Shown: positions 1 through 9,171 of the stretch, piece after piece
Numbering within the stretch: the first letter of the stretch is position 1
Layout of the letters: every line of letters begins with the position of its first letter
Assembly: GCF_006715085.1 (NCBI RefSeq)
Contig: NZ_VFMM01000001.1
Location: 496,001 to 560,000 of the forward strand
Direction: 5' to 3'
DNA: 64,000 nucleotides
From: Kribbella jejuensis
GTDB taxonomy: Bacteria > Actinomycetota > Actinomycetes > Propionibacteriales > Kribbellaceae
Notes under the pieces: generated by a model
Databases searched by the model: none
What the model was told of the DNA's origin: nothing
The model's input: the letters and a program-made list of their open reading frames with translations, nothing else
Made by a program: the position numbers and the translations under genes

Positions 1-140
1 AGGATTCCCCAGCCGTCGCCCGCCTGAGCGGTGTAGACGGCCTGATGCGCGCGGTGGAAGTTGCCGAGGCCCAAATGCACGATGCCCGTACCGACCGGTC
101 CGTCGGTCAGTAGATGCTTGGCGACGGTTGTGCGCTTCAT
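1..140 (-). CDS. Fructuronate/mannitol reductase, N-terminal fragment
   Basis: Only the first 46 codons lie in the window; the gene continues past its left edge. The translation from ATG at 140 contains GIVHLGLGNFHRAHQAVYTA, the Rossmann-fold nucleotide-binding start typical of the mannitol dehydrogenase / D-mannonate oxidoreductase (UxuB) family. These enzymes interconvert D-fructuronate and D-mannonate, or a polyol and a ketose, with NAD(P)H. It starts 5 bp after the mannonate dehydratase gene and so is the last visible gene of the LacI-controlled operon. That neighbour makes fructuronate reductase the best guess. The substrate cannot be fixed from the fragment. Confidence 0.8.
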   Translation of the reverse strand, partial: MKRTTVAKHLLTDGPVGTGIVHLGLGNFHRAHQAVYTAQAGDGWGI

Positions 141-145
141 CGCGG

Positions 146-1360
146 TCACCAGTCGGTCATGCTGCCGTCGAGGCGGCGCGCGACGGGCAAGTACGCCGGT
201 TCGTACGGGAACTTCGCGGCCAGCGCCTCGTCCACCTCGACGCCGAGGCCCGGCGCCTCCCCCGGGTGCAGGTAGCCGTCCGCGAACGACCACGAGTGCG
301 GAAACACCTCGTGGGCGAGGGCGTCGTACCCCATGTACTCCTGGATGCCGAAGTTGACGGTCGACAATCCGACGTGCACGCTCGCGCCGAACGAGACCGG
401 TGACACGTCCGACGGCCCGTGCGGTGCGGCCTTCACCTGGTACAGGTCGGCGAGCGCGAAGATGCTGCGCAGGTGGCTGATTCCGCCGGCGTGCGCGACC
501 GCGACCCGGATGTAGTCGATCAGCTGCTCGGTGATCAGGTCCTTGCAGTCGTAGATCGAGTTGAAGACCTCGCCGATCGCCAGCGGCGTGGTGGTGTGCT
601 GCCGCACCAGCCGGAGGGCGTCCTGATTCTCCGCCGGTGTCACGTCCTCCAGCCAGAACAGGTCCGCCGGCTCGACGGACTTTCCGAGCCGTGCGGCCTG
701 CTGCGGGGTCAGCCGGTGATGCGCGTCGTGCAGCAAGGCCAGCTCAGGCCCAACGTGTTGGCGGACGGCGTTGAGAACGTCAGGAACGTGCCGTAGGTAC
801 GCGTCGGTGTCCCACGACTCCGTTACCGGTACGGCGCCCCGCTTGGCGGGCTCGTATCCACCGCCGGCGTGCACGCCGTACACGGTCTCCAGCCCTGGTA
901 CGCCGGACTGCGCACGGACGGCCCGGAAGCCGTCGGCACGCCGCGCGTCGACCGCGTCGAGCAACGCGGGCAGTTCCCAGGCAGAGGCGTGCGTGTATGC
1001 GAGGACCCGGTCGCGGACGGCGCCGCCGAGCAGCTGATACACGGGCAGCCCGGCAGTCCTGCCCTTGATGTCCCAGAGCGCAAGGTCGACCGCGCTGATC
1101 GCCGCCATCGTGATCGGACCCCGCCGCCAGTACGCCCCGCGGTACAGGTACTGCCAGGTGTCCTCGATCCGCGCCGGATCCAGGCCGATGAGCAACGGCG
1201 CGACGTGGTCGCGCAGGTAGCTCGCGGCGGCGAGTTCGCGCCCGTTGACGGTGGCGTCGCCGTACCCGGTGAGGCCGTCAGCAGTCCGGAGTTTCAGCGT
1301 GACGTAGTTGCGGCCGGGGCTGGTCAGGATGACGTCGGCGGCGATGATGCGATCGGTCAT
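146..1360 (-). CDS. manD: D-mannonate dehydratase, ManD/RspA type
   Basis: A 404-residue enolase-superfamily enzyme. ManD-type enzymes dehydrate D-mannonate to 2-keto-3-deoxygluconate in hexuronate catabolism; some family members prefer D-gluconate or have little activity. Visible landmarks are [15 protein letters not shown] near residue 90, HDAHHRLTP near 212, [11 protein letters not shown] near 236, IGEVFNS near 262 and [11 protein letters not shown] near 312. These match the ManD/starvation-sensing RspA subgroup rather than generic mandelate racemases, and the length is the family norm. The start lies 1 bp after the stop of the upstream hydroxyacid dehydrogenase gene, so it is co-transcribed with the LacI gene. 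The neighbouring UxuB-like gene supports the mannonate assignment. Confidence 0.85.
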   Translation of the reverse strand: MTDRIIAADVILTSPGRNYVTLKLRTADGLTGYGDATVNGRELAAASYLRDHVAPLLIGLDPARIEDTWQYLYRGAYWRRGPITMAAISAVDLALWDIKGRTAGLPVYQLLGGAVRDRVLAYTHASAWELPALLDAVDARRADGFRAVRAQSGVPGLETVYGVHAGGGYEPAKRGAVPVTESWDTDAYLRHVPDVLNAVRQHVGPELALLHDAHHRLTPQQAARLGKSVEPADLFWLEDVTPAENQDALRLVRQHTTTPLAIGEVFNSIYDCKDLITEQLIDYIRVAVAHAGGISHLRSIFALADLYQVKAAPHGPSDVSPVSFGASVHVGLSTVNFGIQEYMGYDALAHEVFPHSWSFADGYLHPGEAPGLGVEVDEALAAKFPYEPAYLPVARRLDGSMTDW

Positions 1361-1361
1361 G

Positions 1362-2309
1362 TCAGTGCCTCACTACGTTGCGCAGTTCGTTGCCATTGGC
1401 AAGGGCGTGGACGTTGGCGGCGATGTCCTCGATGCGGCGGCGGAACGTCTGCCGGGTGATCCCGGACAGATGTGGCGTCAGCAGTACGTTGTCGAGCTCG
1501 CCGAACGGGACGTCGGCGGGGGCTGCCTGGTCGCCGGTTTCGGGGTACGAGTACCAGACGTCGAGGGCGGCGGCGCGGATCGTTCTGTCCCGCAGCGCGT
1601 CGTACAGCGGCCGCTGCTTGACGAGTGGTCCGCGGGCGACGTTCACGAGTACGCCGTTGGGTCCGAGGCGCTCGAGTTCGGGGGCGCCGATGATGCCGCG
1701 CGTCGTGTGGGTCAGTGGGGCGGAGACGACGAGCGTGTCGGACTCGTCGAGCAAGCGATCGAGCTGGCTCGTGTCGCCTGCCCAGTTGAGCCCGGCACCC
1801 TCGGTCCGACCGCTCGCGGTGACGGCCCACGCCTGCACGCCGAACGCCCGCAGCAGACGCCAGGTCGCACGGCCGATGTGCCCGAAGCCGAGGAAGCCGA
1901 CCCGCGCACTGCCCAGCGTCTCCGGTTGCCGGATTGATGGATTGTAGACATTCGAACGCCAGCGGTCCCGGCGCAGGGCGGCATCGGCAGCGGGCAGCTC
2001 GCGGCGCAGGCCGATCAACGCCCAGACGATGTACTCCGCGATCGAGTCCTCGTGGTGGTACGTGTTCGCGACCGGGACGCCCGGCGCCTCGATCCGATCG
2101 GTGCCGGCGCCGGCGACCTGGACCAGTCGGAGCCGTCCAGCCGCGCCAGCCATCTCCGGCGTGAATGCTGGTCCGACCAGTACGTCGGCCGTTCGCAGCG
2201 CACCGAGCAGCTGGTCGGGCAACCAGACCACTTCCGTGGCCTTGGGCAACAACTCTTCGAACTCGTCCCGCAACGGCAGGAGGTTCGGGTCGGTGACGAC
2301 GACTCTCAT
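1362..2309 (-). CDS. D-isomer 2-hydroxyacid dehydrogenase
   Basis: A 315-residue NAD-dependent oxidoreductase of the D-2-hydroxyacid dehydrogenase family (phosphoglycerate/glyoxylate reductase-like), cytosolic. The nucleotide-binding fold shows [13 protein letters not shown] near residue 140. The catalytic region shows VNVARGPLV (conserved Arg), and LTPHLSGI near residue 288 supplies the His. Its ATG overlaps the stop codon of the LacI gene by 4 bp, which suggests translational coupling, and it is followed after 1 bp by manD. It probably reduces or oxidises a 2-keto acid from sugar-acid breakdown. The exact substrate is not visible; hydroxypyruvate/glyoxylate reduction is one possibility. Confidence 0.85.
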   Translation of the reverse strand: MRVVVTDPNLLPLRDEFEELLPKATEVVWLPDQLLGALRTADVLVGPAFTPEMAGAAGRLRLVQVAGAGTDRIEAPGVPVANTYHHEDSIAEYIVWALIGLRRELPAADAALRRDRWRSNVYNPSIRQPETLGSARVGFLGFGHIGRATWRLLRAFGVQAWAVTASGRTEGAGLNWAGDTSQLDRLLDESDTLVVSAPLTHTTRGIIGAPELERLGPNGVLVNVARGPLVKQRPLYDALRDRTIRAAALDVWYSYPETGDQAAPADVPFGELDNVLLTPHLSGITRQTFRRRIEDIAANVHALANGNELRNVVRH

Positions 2310-3343
2310 CTGTCGCTCCGCTCGCGGCGCGCCGGCGTCCAGCCGGCCACCGGGCCGGTGCTCTGGCGCACCACGAGCTGCGTCGGCAGCGTGACGACGC
2401 GCGGCTCGACCGCGGACTGGCCGAGATCGGCCGTGAGTTGCTGGTGCAACATGTCAACACTCATGACGCCCGCCCGCGACATCGGCACCTGGATGCTCGT
2501 CAACGTCGGCCGGGCGACCTCCGCGAGCGGCGTGTCGTCGACGCCGATGATGCTCAGGTCGCCTGGAACCTCGATACCCAGCGCGGTCGCGCCGGCCATG
2601 ATTCCCAGCGCCATCAGGTCGTTGTGTGCGATCACGGCGGTCGCACCGGAGGCCACGACACTCGCGGCGGCGGCCTGACCACCCGCCACGGTTTCGGCCT
2701 GCCAGCCGATCAGTTCGAGCTCGATGTCGGACTGCTCGGCGAGGTGCTGGATCGCGTCGACCCGGTTCTGGTTCGACCAGGACAGCGGTGAACCTTGCGC
2801 GTAGGCGACGTGCTCGTGACCGAGGACGCGCAAGTACTCCAGCGCCTGCCGCAGGCCGTCGGCGGCGTCCGGTACGACGCTGTTGGTCTCGTCACTGGTG
2901 CGGTTGACCAGTACCAGCGGCGTGTCCCCGCACAGCTCGGCGATGTCGTGCGCGGGGAGCCGCGGCGAGCAGACGATGAAGCCGTCGACGCGCTCATGAA
3001 GTTCCCCGATGATCTCGCGCTCGCGGTCCGGGCTGCCGTCGGTGTCGGTCAGTACGACGGTCTGCCGCCGGTTCCACCCGTGCGCCTGGGCCGCCTTCAC
3101 GAAGCTCGCGAACACCGGGTTACCGATGTCCGGCACGATGATCGCGACGGTCGCCGACCGCGTCGGCAGTCCACCGGCCCGGGACCGCCGGCCCGCCGAG
3201 GCGACGTACCCGATCTCCTCGGCCGCCGTGACGATCCGCCGTAGCGTGTCCCGGCCGATCCGATCCGGGTCGCTGAACGCCCGCGACGCGGTGGACAACG
3301 ACACACCCGCGCGCTGCGCGACGTCGGTCAGGGTCGGGTTCAC
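2306..3343 (-). CDS. LacI-family transcriptional regulator
   Basis: A 345-residue regulator with an N-terminal helix-turn-helix (TLTDVAQRAGVSLSTASRAF, first 22 residues), a hinge region, and a periplasmic-binding-protein-like ligand domain ending near VVRQSTGPVAGW. I chose GTG at 3343 because it has AGGAG seven bases upstream and places the HTH at the normal position. A TTG further upstream at 3367 would extend the protein by eight residues but would overlap the operator. It is the first gene of the operon with the hydroxyacid dehydrogenase, manD and a UxuB-like gene, so it probably represses the operon and itself until a sugar acid binds. The inducer is unknown. Confidence 0.9.
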   Translation of the reverse strand: MNPTLTDVAQRAGVSLSTASRAFSDPDRIGRDTLRRIVTAAEEIGYVASAGRRSRAGGLPTRSATVAIIVPDIGNPVFASFVKAAQAHGWNRRQTVVLTDTDGSPDREREIIGELHERVDGFIVCSPRLPAHDIAELCGDTPLVLVNRTSDETNSVVPDAADGLRQALEYLRVLGHEHVAYAQGSPLSWSNQNRVDAIQHLAEQSDIELELIGWQAETVAGGQAAAASVVASGATAVIAHNDLMALGIMAGATALGIEVPGDLSIIGVDDTPLAEVARPTLTSIQVPMSRAGVMSVDMLHQQLTADLGQSAVEPRVVTLPTQLVVRQSTGPVAGWTPARRERSDR

Positions 3344-3364
3344 GAAGGCTCCTGAAGGTTGCAC

Positions 3365-3389
3365 CAATGTTTCCTCAACATTGCGGCAA
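3365..3389. promoter_or_regulatory. Candidate LacI operator
   Basis: Two overlapping symmetries lie just upstream of the LacI start. CAATGTT-TCCTC-AACATTG (3365-3383) is a perfect 7-bp inverted repeat. TTGC-G-GCAA (3381-3389) resembles the TTGCxGCAA core of many LacI-family operators. Their position 22-46 bp before the GTG fits autoregulation. No binding data are available here. Confidence 0.5.
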
Positions 3390-3423
3390 CTTGCACAACC
3401 CTGTCAAGACGTTGGTCCACGCA

Positions 3424-3646
3424 CCGGATCACCGTGAACGCCATCGCCCCCGGCCCGATCGACACCGACATCATGGGCGGCCCCTTGACCCCCGAACGCC
3501 GCACCGCCCTGACCACCGATCTCGTCGTCAACCAACTGGGCACCCCCCAAGACGTAGCCACCGCCATCGCCTTCCTGGTCTCGGACGCCACCCCCTACAT
3601 AACCGGCCAAACCCTCAACGTGGACGGCGGCCTCTACATGCACTGA
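3424..3646 (+). pseudogene. Truncated short-chain dehydrogenase remnant
   Basis: The plus-strand frame here reads ITVNAIAPGPIDTDIMGG, then FLVSDATPYITGQT and LNVDGGLYMH up to the stop at 3646. This is the C-terminal third of a classical SDR oxidoreductase (3-oxoacyl-ACP reductase-like). The Rossmann GxxxGxG motif and the catalytic Ser-Tyr-Lys region are absent. Upstream, the frame runs into the LacI operator and gene on the other strand, so no full-length gene can be built. It is most likely the scar of a deletion or of the arrival of the LacI operon. It cannot be an active SDR. Confidence 0.75.
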
Positions 3647-3659
3647 CCACGTGTGCGGG

Positions 3660-5030
3660 CTACGCAAGCGTGGGCCACGGTTGCCGGGCCGAGCGGGATT
3701 GTAGGTAGGCGGCCAGGGCTAGTGCCTGCAGGTCCTGGTGGTGGGGGACGGCTAGTTGGGCGCCGATGGGTAGGCCTGCTGTCGAGTAGCCGGCGTTGAC
3801 GGTGGTGGCGGGGTGGTGGGACATGTTGTAGGGGACGGTGAAGGCTATGTGTTCGAAGGGCTTTGCCGGGTCGTCGGTGGGGTAGGCGAGTTCGGCGGGG
3901 AAGGCTGTGATGGGGGCTACGGGTGACAGGATCACGTCGTAATGCTTGAAGACCTCGGTGACAGCGGACGCCATGGCGGACATCTGGGTGTAGCCGTGGA
4001 AGACGTCCGAGGCGGTCAGGTCGGCGGCGGTGGCGACCCATTGGCGGATCTGGGGTAGGACCTTGGCTCGGCGTTCCTCGGGGAGTGCGGCGATGTCGGT
4101 GGCGGAGCGGATGCGCCAGAAGCGGTCGAGACCGTCGAGCATTTCGCGCGTGATGACGGGCGGGATCGGGTCGATGATCGCGCCTGCTTGTTCGAGTACG
4201 GAGGCGGTGGACGAGACGGCGGCGGTGATCTCGGGGTCCACCGGAAGGCCCACGCCGGCGTCGAGGAGCAGCGCGACGCGCAGGCCTTTCAGTTGTACGT
4301 CGAACACGTCCGACGCCGGTGGGATCGAGGTGTGGTCACGCGGGTCGTAGCCCTGCATCACCGTCAACGCCAGCGCCGCGTCGTCCGCCGTACGGGCCAG
4401 TGGGCCGATCGCGCGGCCGGCGTACGGAGTTCCGACGGCGATCCGGCCGTGGGTAGGTTTGAGGCCGACCAGGCCGCACCACCCGGCGGGCAAGCGGATC
4501 GATCCGCCGATGTCCGTGCCGACGTGGATCGGCCCGTACCCGGCCGCCGCCGCAGCCGCCGCGCCCGCGCTCGAACCGCCGGCCGTCTTCGACACGTCCC
4601 ACGGGTTGCGCGTCAACCGGTGGAACGTCGACACCCCGGACGACAACATCCCGTACTCCGGCATCGTCGTCTTGCTGAAGATCACCGCACCGGCGGCCCG
4701 CAACCGTGCCGCCGCGGGTGCGTCTTCCGCGGCCGGGACGAGCATGGTCGCCGCAGTTCCTTGCGGTACGGGCGTTCCGCGCGTCGCGATGTTCTCCTTG
4801 ACCGTGACCGGTACGCCGTCGAGCGCGCCAGCGGTACCGTTCCGCCACCGCTGCTCCGACTCGTGTGCCGCCGCGCGGGCGCCGTCCGGGTCCAATGCGT
4901 AGAGCGCACAGAGCTGTGGTTCGAGAGCGGACACCCGATCGAGGACATCGGCAATGACCTCGACGGGTGACAGCGAGCCGTCGCGGTACTTCGCCAGCAG
5001 CTCGGTTGCGGTCAGGTCGGCGAGACTCAT
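3660..5030 (-). CDS. Amidase (amidase-signature family)
   Basis: A 456-residue amidase-signature hydrolase, the family that includes GatA, fatty-acid amide hydrolase and various catabolic amidases. It hydrolyses a carboxylic amide through a Ser-cisSer-Lys triad. The catalytic Lys is in PVTVKENIATRGTP near residue 77. The Gly/Ser-rich signature AGGSSAGAAAAAAAGYG near residue 152 and GTDIGGSIRLPAGWCGL near 174 carry the two serines. It is the last gene of the eight-gene transport/catabolism operon, 23 bp after the SDR gene. No gatB/gatC neighbours are present, so a tRNA-dependent role is unlikely. It probably cleaves an amide bond in the transported compound; the substrate is unknown. Confidence 0.9.
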   Translation of the reverse strand: MSLADLTATELLAKYRDGSLSPVEVIADVLDRVSALEPQLCALYALDPDGARAAAHESEQRWRNGTAGALDGVPVTVKENIATRGTPVPQGTAATMLVPAAEDAPAAARLRAAGAVIFSKTTMPEYGMLSSGVSTFHRLTRNPWDVSKTAGGSSAGAAAAAAAGYGPIHVGTDIGGSIRLPAGWCGLVGLKPTHGRIAVGTPYAGRAIGPLARTADDAALALTVMQGYDPRDHTSIPPASDVFDVQLKGLRVALLLDAGVGLPVDPEITAAVSSTASVLEQAGAIIDPIPPVITREMLDGLDRFWRIRSATDIAALPEERRAKVLPQIRQWVATAADLTASDVFHGYTQMSAMASAVTEVFKHYDVILSPVAPITAFPAELAYPTDDPAKPFEHIAFTVPYNMSHHPATTVNAGYSTAGLPIGAQLAVPHHQDLQALALAAYLQSRSARQPWPTLA

Positions 5031-5053
5031 CTGCGCTCCATCCGGTCGGCGAA

Positions 5054-5824
5054 TCAGTTCGGTGGTTCGAAGCGGCCGTCGACCGCGGTCCAGCCGCCGT
5101 CGACCGCGAGGATGCTCCCGGTCACGAAGCTCGCCGCGTCCGAGGCGAGGTAGACGACCGCGCCGGCGAGTTCGTCCGGGCGGGCCCAGCGGCCGAGGGC
5201 GCCCTTCTGTGCGTAGGCGTCGTACCAGGCTGGATCGGCCTTGATCTGAGCGGTCAGCGGGGTTTCGACGACGCCTGGAGCGATCGCGTTCGCGCGGACG
5301 CCGGACGGGCCGAGCTCGGCGGCTGCGGTCCGCAGCAGTTGGACGAGACCGGCTTTTGTTGCCGCGTACACCGATTGGCCCGGCTCGACCGTCGTACCAC
5401 GGATCGAGCTGAACCCGATGATGCTGCCGCTCCCGCGCTCCGCCATGCCGCGTCCGAACGCACGGATCAACTGGAAGGAGGCCCGCAGGTTGAGCGACAC
5501 CACCCGGTCGAACTCGTCGCCGGTGTAGTCGAGGATTCGCTTCCGCACGTTCGTTGCCGCCGTGAACACCAACACGTCAACACGATCCAGGTCGGCAACA
5601 GCCCGCTCGATCGCCACGTCGTCGAGCACATCCAATTCGTACGCCGTCATCTCACCGACGGCATCGGCGGCTGTTTCCTGCGCGGCTATCAGGTCGCGGT
5701 CCGCGCAGGTCACACGTGCACCGTGCGCGGCCAGCGCCCGGGCGCTCTCGCGGCCGATACCGCTGCCGGCGCCGACCACCAGCGCGTGTTTGCCGTCCAG
5801 GCGGAAGAGGTTCGTATAGTCCAT
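5054..5824 (-). CDS. SDR-family oxidoreductase
   Basis: A 256-residue classical short-chain dehydrogenase/reductase. GAGSGIGRE near residue 18 binds NAD(P). SSIRG and VYAATKAG supply the catalytic Ser, Tyr and Lys (Tyr/Lys near residues 150-154). APGVVETPL and VDGGWT are the usual C-terminal signatures. I chose ATG at 5824 because AGGTGA precedes it. An ATG at 5839 would overlap the aldehyde dehydrogenase stop by 4 bp and is a real alternative. It sits between the aldehyde dehydrogenase and amidase genes of the operon and probably oxidises an alcohol or reduces a ketone in the same pathway. Confidence 0.88.
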   Translation of the reverse strand: MDYTNLFRLDGKHALVVGAGSGIGRESARALAAHGARVTCADRDLIAAQETAADAVGEMTAYELDVLDDVAIERAVADLDRVDVLVFTAATNVRKRILDYTGDEFDRVVSLNLRASFQLIRAFGRGMAERGSGSIIGFSSIRGTTVEPGQSVYAATKAGLVQLLRTAAAELGPSGVRANAIAPGVVETPLTAQIKADPAWYDAYAQKGALGRWARPDELAGAVVYLASDAASFVTGSILAVDGGWTAVDGRFEPPN

Positions 5825-5835
5825 CGGTTCACCTG

Positions 5836-7269
5836 TCATGGCCGCGGGCGGATGATCGCCATCCGGGTCGTGGTCAGTTCCTCGATCGCGAAGCGCGGGC
5901 CCTCCCGGCCGGTACCGGAGTCCTTCACGCCGCCGTACGGCATCACGTCCGAGCGGAACCCGGGAACGTCGTTGATCACCACTCCCCCGACGTCCAGCCG
6001 GTCGATCGCGGCGAACGCGGTGTCGAGCGACGACGTGAACACGCTCGCATGCAGCCCGTACCGCGTGTCGTTCACGGCCCGCAGCGCACTGTCCACATCC
6101 GGCACCGACCGGACCGCGATCACCGGCCCGAAGATCTCCTCGTCCCACGCCTGCAGACCATCGGGCACGTCGGTCAGCACGATCGGCCCGAGTACGTCAC
6201 CCGGCGCCTCGTACGCGATCGAACCGCCCGCATGCACCGCATCCCCGACCCACTGCCGGACCCGATCCGTCGACGCCGGGTTGATCAACGCGGACACCCG
6301 CGTTTCCGGATCCCGCGGATCGCCGACGACCACCTCGGGAAGCCGCGCACCCAGCTTCTCCAGCAGCGGCTCCCGCACGGATTCGACGGCGATCACCCGC
6401 TGCACCGAGATGCACGCCTGACCTGACGCGTAGTACCCGCCGCGCACGATCGCGTCCGCGGCCGCGTCCAGATCGGCGTCGGCGGCAACGACCAGCGCCG
6501 AGTTGGAGCCGAGCTCGAGCAGTACCTTCGTCGGCGCCGCGTCCCGCGCGATCCGGTGCCCGACGGCAGCCGACCCCGTGAACGACACCGCGCCGATCCG
6601 CGGGTCGGTGGTCAGCGTCGCGCCCACCTCCGGCCCGCCCGTGACGACCTGCAACGCACTCGAGGGCACGCCCGCATCAGCCAGTGCCGACCGCATCAGA
6701 TGCGCGAGCCACAGCGTCGCAAGCGGTGTCTGCGGCGCCGGCTTCACGATGATCGGGCAACCGGCCGCGAACGCCGGTGCGATCTTATGGGCCGCAAGCA
6801 ACAACGGATAGTTGAACCCGGTGATCCCGATGACCACGCCGATCGGCTTCCGAACCCAGAACCCCTGCAGGCCTTCTCCACTGGGCAGCAGGTCGAGTGG
6901 CACGGTCTCGCCGTGCAGCCGCGCGACCTCCTCCGCCGACGTCTCCAGCGTGAGCAGCGTGCGATCGATCTCCACCCGGCAGTCGACCAGCGGCTTCCCG
7001 GTCTCCAGCACCAGCAGGTCGACGAACGCGTCCCGCTCGGCCAGCATCGCCGAATGCACGTCCTGCAGGACTTTCCGGCGCAGGTACGACGGGAGCCGTC
7101 CGACCGTTTCCCGTACGGCGAGCGCGCTGTCGAGGGCCGTGCGCGCGATCGCGACGTCCCCGACCGGTGCGTCGGCGACCGGCGTACCGTCGTACGGGAA
7201 GATCACCGGGGCGGTCGACGGTGCCTCGATCCAGGACTCACCGATCGGCAGACCGGCTGGAAACTTCAT
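5836..7269 (-). CDS. NAD(P)-dependent aldehyde dehydrogenase
   Basis: A 477-residue aldehyde dehydrogenase. GITGFNYP near residue 150 is the cofactor-domain motif, FTGSAAVGHRIA near 228 is the Rossmann segment, LLELGSN near 250 carries the general-base Glu, and YASGQACISVQR near 283 contains the catalytic Cys. EEIFGPV near 375 is also present. It oxidises an aldehyde to the acid and resembles the lactaldehyde / non-phosphorylating glyceraldehyde-3-phosphate branch, although that is only an impression. Its ATG overlaps the stop of the preceding ABC ATPase gene by 4 bp. Co-expression with the importer, SDR and amidase suggests it removes an aldehyde from an imported compound. Confidence 0.9.
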   Translation of the reverse strand: MKFPAGLPIGESWIEAPSTAPVIFPYDGTPVADAPVGDVAIARTALDSALAVRETVGRLPSYLRRKVLQDVHSAMLAERDAFVDLLVLETGKPLVDCRVEIDRTLLTLETSAEEVARLHGETVPLDLLPSGEGLQGFWVRKPIGVVIGITGFNYPLLLAAHKIAPAFAAGCPIIVKPAPQTPLATLWLAHLMRSALADAGVPSSALQVVTGGPEVGATLTTDPRIGAVSFTGSAAVGHRIARDAAPTKVLLELGSNSALVVAADADLDAAADAIVRGGYYASGQACISVQRVIAVESVREPLLEKLGARLPEVVVGDPRDPETRVSALINPASTDRVRQWVGDAVHAGGSIAYEAPGDVLGPIVLTDVPDGLQAWDEEIFGPVIAVRSVPDVDSALRAVNDTRYGLHASVFTSSLDTAFAAIDRLDVGGVVINDVPGFRSDVMPYGGVKDSGTGREGPRFAIEELTTTRMAIIRPRP

Positions 7270-8228
7270 CGCGGTTCTCCCTTCCAGGGTTGCTCGGCCA
7301 GCGGGTCCCGGGCCGGCGGCTCCGCGAGCGGGTCCGCCGTGATTGCCCCCGGCAACAGTTCGTCGGTCGTCGGGCCGGTGAGCAGATCCGCGGTGGTTGC
7401 CCCGGACAATGCGCGCTGCAGGGTCGGGATCGCCGACACCAGGCGCTGCGTGTACGGGTGCTGCGGAGCGGCGTACACGTCGCCGGTGTAGCCGGTCTCG
7501 ACGATCTGGCCGGCGTGCATCACGGTGACCCGGTCGCAGACGTGTTTGACGACGGACAGGTCGTGCGAGACGAACACCAGCGTGAGGTCGAGTTCGTCGA
7601 CCAGATCGGAGATCAGGTTCAGCACCTGGGCGCGGACGGAGACGTCGAGGGCGCTGACCGGTTCGTCGGCGATCAGGATCCGCGGCCGCGGGGCGAGCGC
7701 GCGGGCGATCGAGATGCGTTGGCGTTGGCCGCCGGAGAACTGGTGCGGGTAGCGGTCGCCCGCGTCGGCGGACAGGCCGACGGCTTCGAGGAGTTCGCGG
7801 ACGCGCTGACCCGAAGCCGGATGGCCTTGTACTACGAGGGGTTCGGCGATGATGTCGCGGACCCGCATCCGTGGGTCGAGCGAGCTCATCGGGTCCTGGA
7901 AGACGAGCTGCAGGTTCTCGCGGAGCGGGCGCAGGCGGCGCTCCGAGAGGTGGGTGATGTCGGTGCCTTCGACGATCACTTGGCCGGAGGTGGCGCGGTC
8001 GAGGGCCGCGATGATGCGCAGCAGGGTGGACTTGCCGCAGCCGGACTCGCCGACGATGCCGAACCGCTCACCCTGCTTGACCTCGAAGCTGACACCGCGC
8101 AGTGCGTGCACGACAGGAGCCGGCCTGACCAGCGAAGTCCGCGGCCGCGGGTAGTCGCGGACGACATCGACAACCTGGATCGCGGTCGGTGATTCCAGTT
8201 CACACGTCGTCGGGACCTGCTCAGGCAT
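7266..8228 (-). CDS. Oligopeptide-type ABC transporter ATP-binding protein (DppF/OppF)
   Basis: A 320-residue cytoplasmic ATPase. Walker A is GESGCGKST near residue 60, the ABC signature is FSGGQRQRIS near 161, and Walker B is ILIADEPVSALD near 180, followed by an H-loop in FVSHDLSV. A C-terminal oligopeptide-transporter extension includes HPYTQRLVSAIPTL. I chose ATG at 8228, which overlaps the previous ATPase gene by 8 bp; longer readings run into the wrong frame of that gene. The C-terminus carries a loose repeat (TTADLLTGPTTDELLPGAI) not needed for the fold. It pairs with the DppD-like ATPase to energise uptake. Confidence 0.9.
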   Translation of the reverse strand: MPEQVPTTCELESPTAIQVVDVVRDYPRPRTSLVRPAPVVHALRGVSFEVKQGERFGIVGESGCGKSTLLRIIAALDRATSGQVIVEGTDITHLSERRLRPLRENLQLVFQDPMSSLDPRMRVRDIIAEPLVVQGHPASGQRVRELLEAVGLSADAGDRYPHQFSGGQRQRISIARALAPRPRILIADEPVSALDVSVRAQVLNLISDLVDELDLTLVFVSHDLSVVKHVCDRVTVMHAGQIVETGYTGDVYAAPQHPYTQRLVSAIPTLQRALSGATTADLLTGPTTDELLPGAITADPLAEPPARDPLAEQPWKGEPR

Positions 8229-9171
8229 CCTCGCCTCCGGCCGGGTGGTGGCAGGCGAAGCCGCGGGCTTCTGAGCCTGACCATGGCGGTGTCTCTTCGC
8301 AGAGGGCGGTTGCGTGTGCGCAGCGGGTCCGGAAGACGCAACCGGACGGGAACTTGCCGGCCGGCGGCACGTTGCCCGGGATGGTGGTGAGCCGGCGTGA
8401 GGTCGTGTCCAGGTCCGAGGCCGCGAGCAGACCTTCGGTGTACCGGTGACGCGGCCGGGTGAATACCTCAGCGACAGGACCCGCCTCCACGACACGTCCG
8501 CCGTACATGACAAGCACGCGTTCGCACACCGTCGCGACGACGGCGAGGTCGTGGGTGATGAAGAGCAATGCGGACGAGCGGTCCACGACACCGCGGACGA
8601 TCAGGTCGAGGACGAGCGCCTGGACGGTGACGTCGAGCGCGGTCGTCGGCTCGTCGCAGATCAGCAGCGCGGGATCGTTGGCCAGGGCAAGCGCCAGTAC
8701 GACTCGTTGCCTCATGCCACCGGACAGCTGATGTGGATACGCCCGAAGCGACTCCACCGGCAACTGCACCCGTTCCAACAGTTCGGCCGCCGCCGTGCGA
8801 GCCGCTGGTTTGGCCAGCGTCTTGTGGATCAGCATCGCCTCGACGAGCTGATCACCGATCCGCATCGTCGGGTTCAGCGCGGTCATCGGCTCCTGGAACA
8901 CCATCGCGATCTCGCGCCCGCGGACCCGCGACATCCGCCGTTCGTCCGCGCCGACCAGCTCGTGGTCGACACCGTCGAGCCGTACCGACCCGCCCGCCCG
9001 GACGTCCTCCGGCAGCAGTCCGAGAATGCTCAACGCGGTCAACGACTTACCCGACCCCGACTCCCCGATCAGCCCGACCCGCTCCCCCGCCCCGACCGTC
9101 AGATCCACGTCCGACACCAGCGTCGTGTCCCGCACCGACACCGACAACCCGCGCACCGTGAGTACATTCAT
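8221..9171 (-). CDS. Oligopeptide-type ABC transporter ATP-binding protein (DppD/OppD)
   Basis: A 316-residue ATPase starting MNVLTVRGLSVSV. It has Walker A GESGSGKSL near residue 40, signature LSGGMRQRV near 149, Walker B LLICDEPTTALD near 169, and the Cys-containing C-terminal segment FPSGCVFRTRCAHA. That segment is usual in DppD/OppD and can bind an iron-sulfur cluster in some homologues. The ATG at 9171 overlaps the permease stop by 4 bp. With the DppF-like partner it drives the permease pair encoded just upstream. Confidence 0.9.
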   Translation of the reverse strand: MNVLTVRGLSVSVRDTTLVSDVDLTVGAGERVGLIGESGSGKSLTALSILGLLPEDVRAGGSVRLDGVDHELVGADERRMSRVRGREIAMVFQEPMTALNPTMRIGDQLVEAMLIHKTLAKPAARTAAAELLERVQLPVESLRAYPHQLSGGMRQRVVLALALANDPALLICDEPTTALDVTVQALVLDLIVRGVVDRSSALLFITHDLAVVATVCERVLVMYGGRVVEAGPVAEVFTRPRHRYTEGLLAASDLDTTSRRLTTIPGNVPPAGKFPSGCVFRTRCAHATALCEETPPWSGSEARGFACHHPAGGEDA

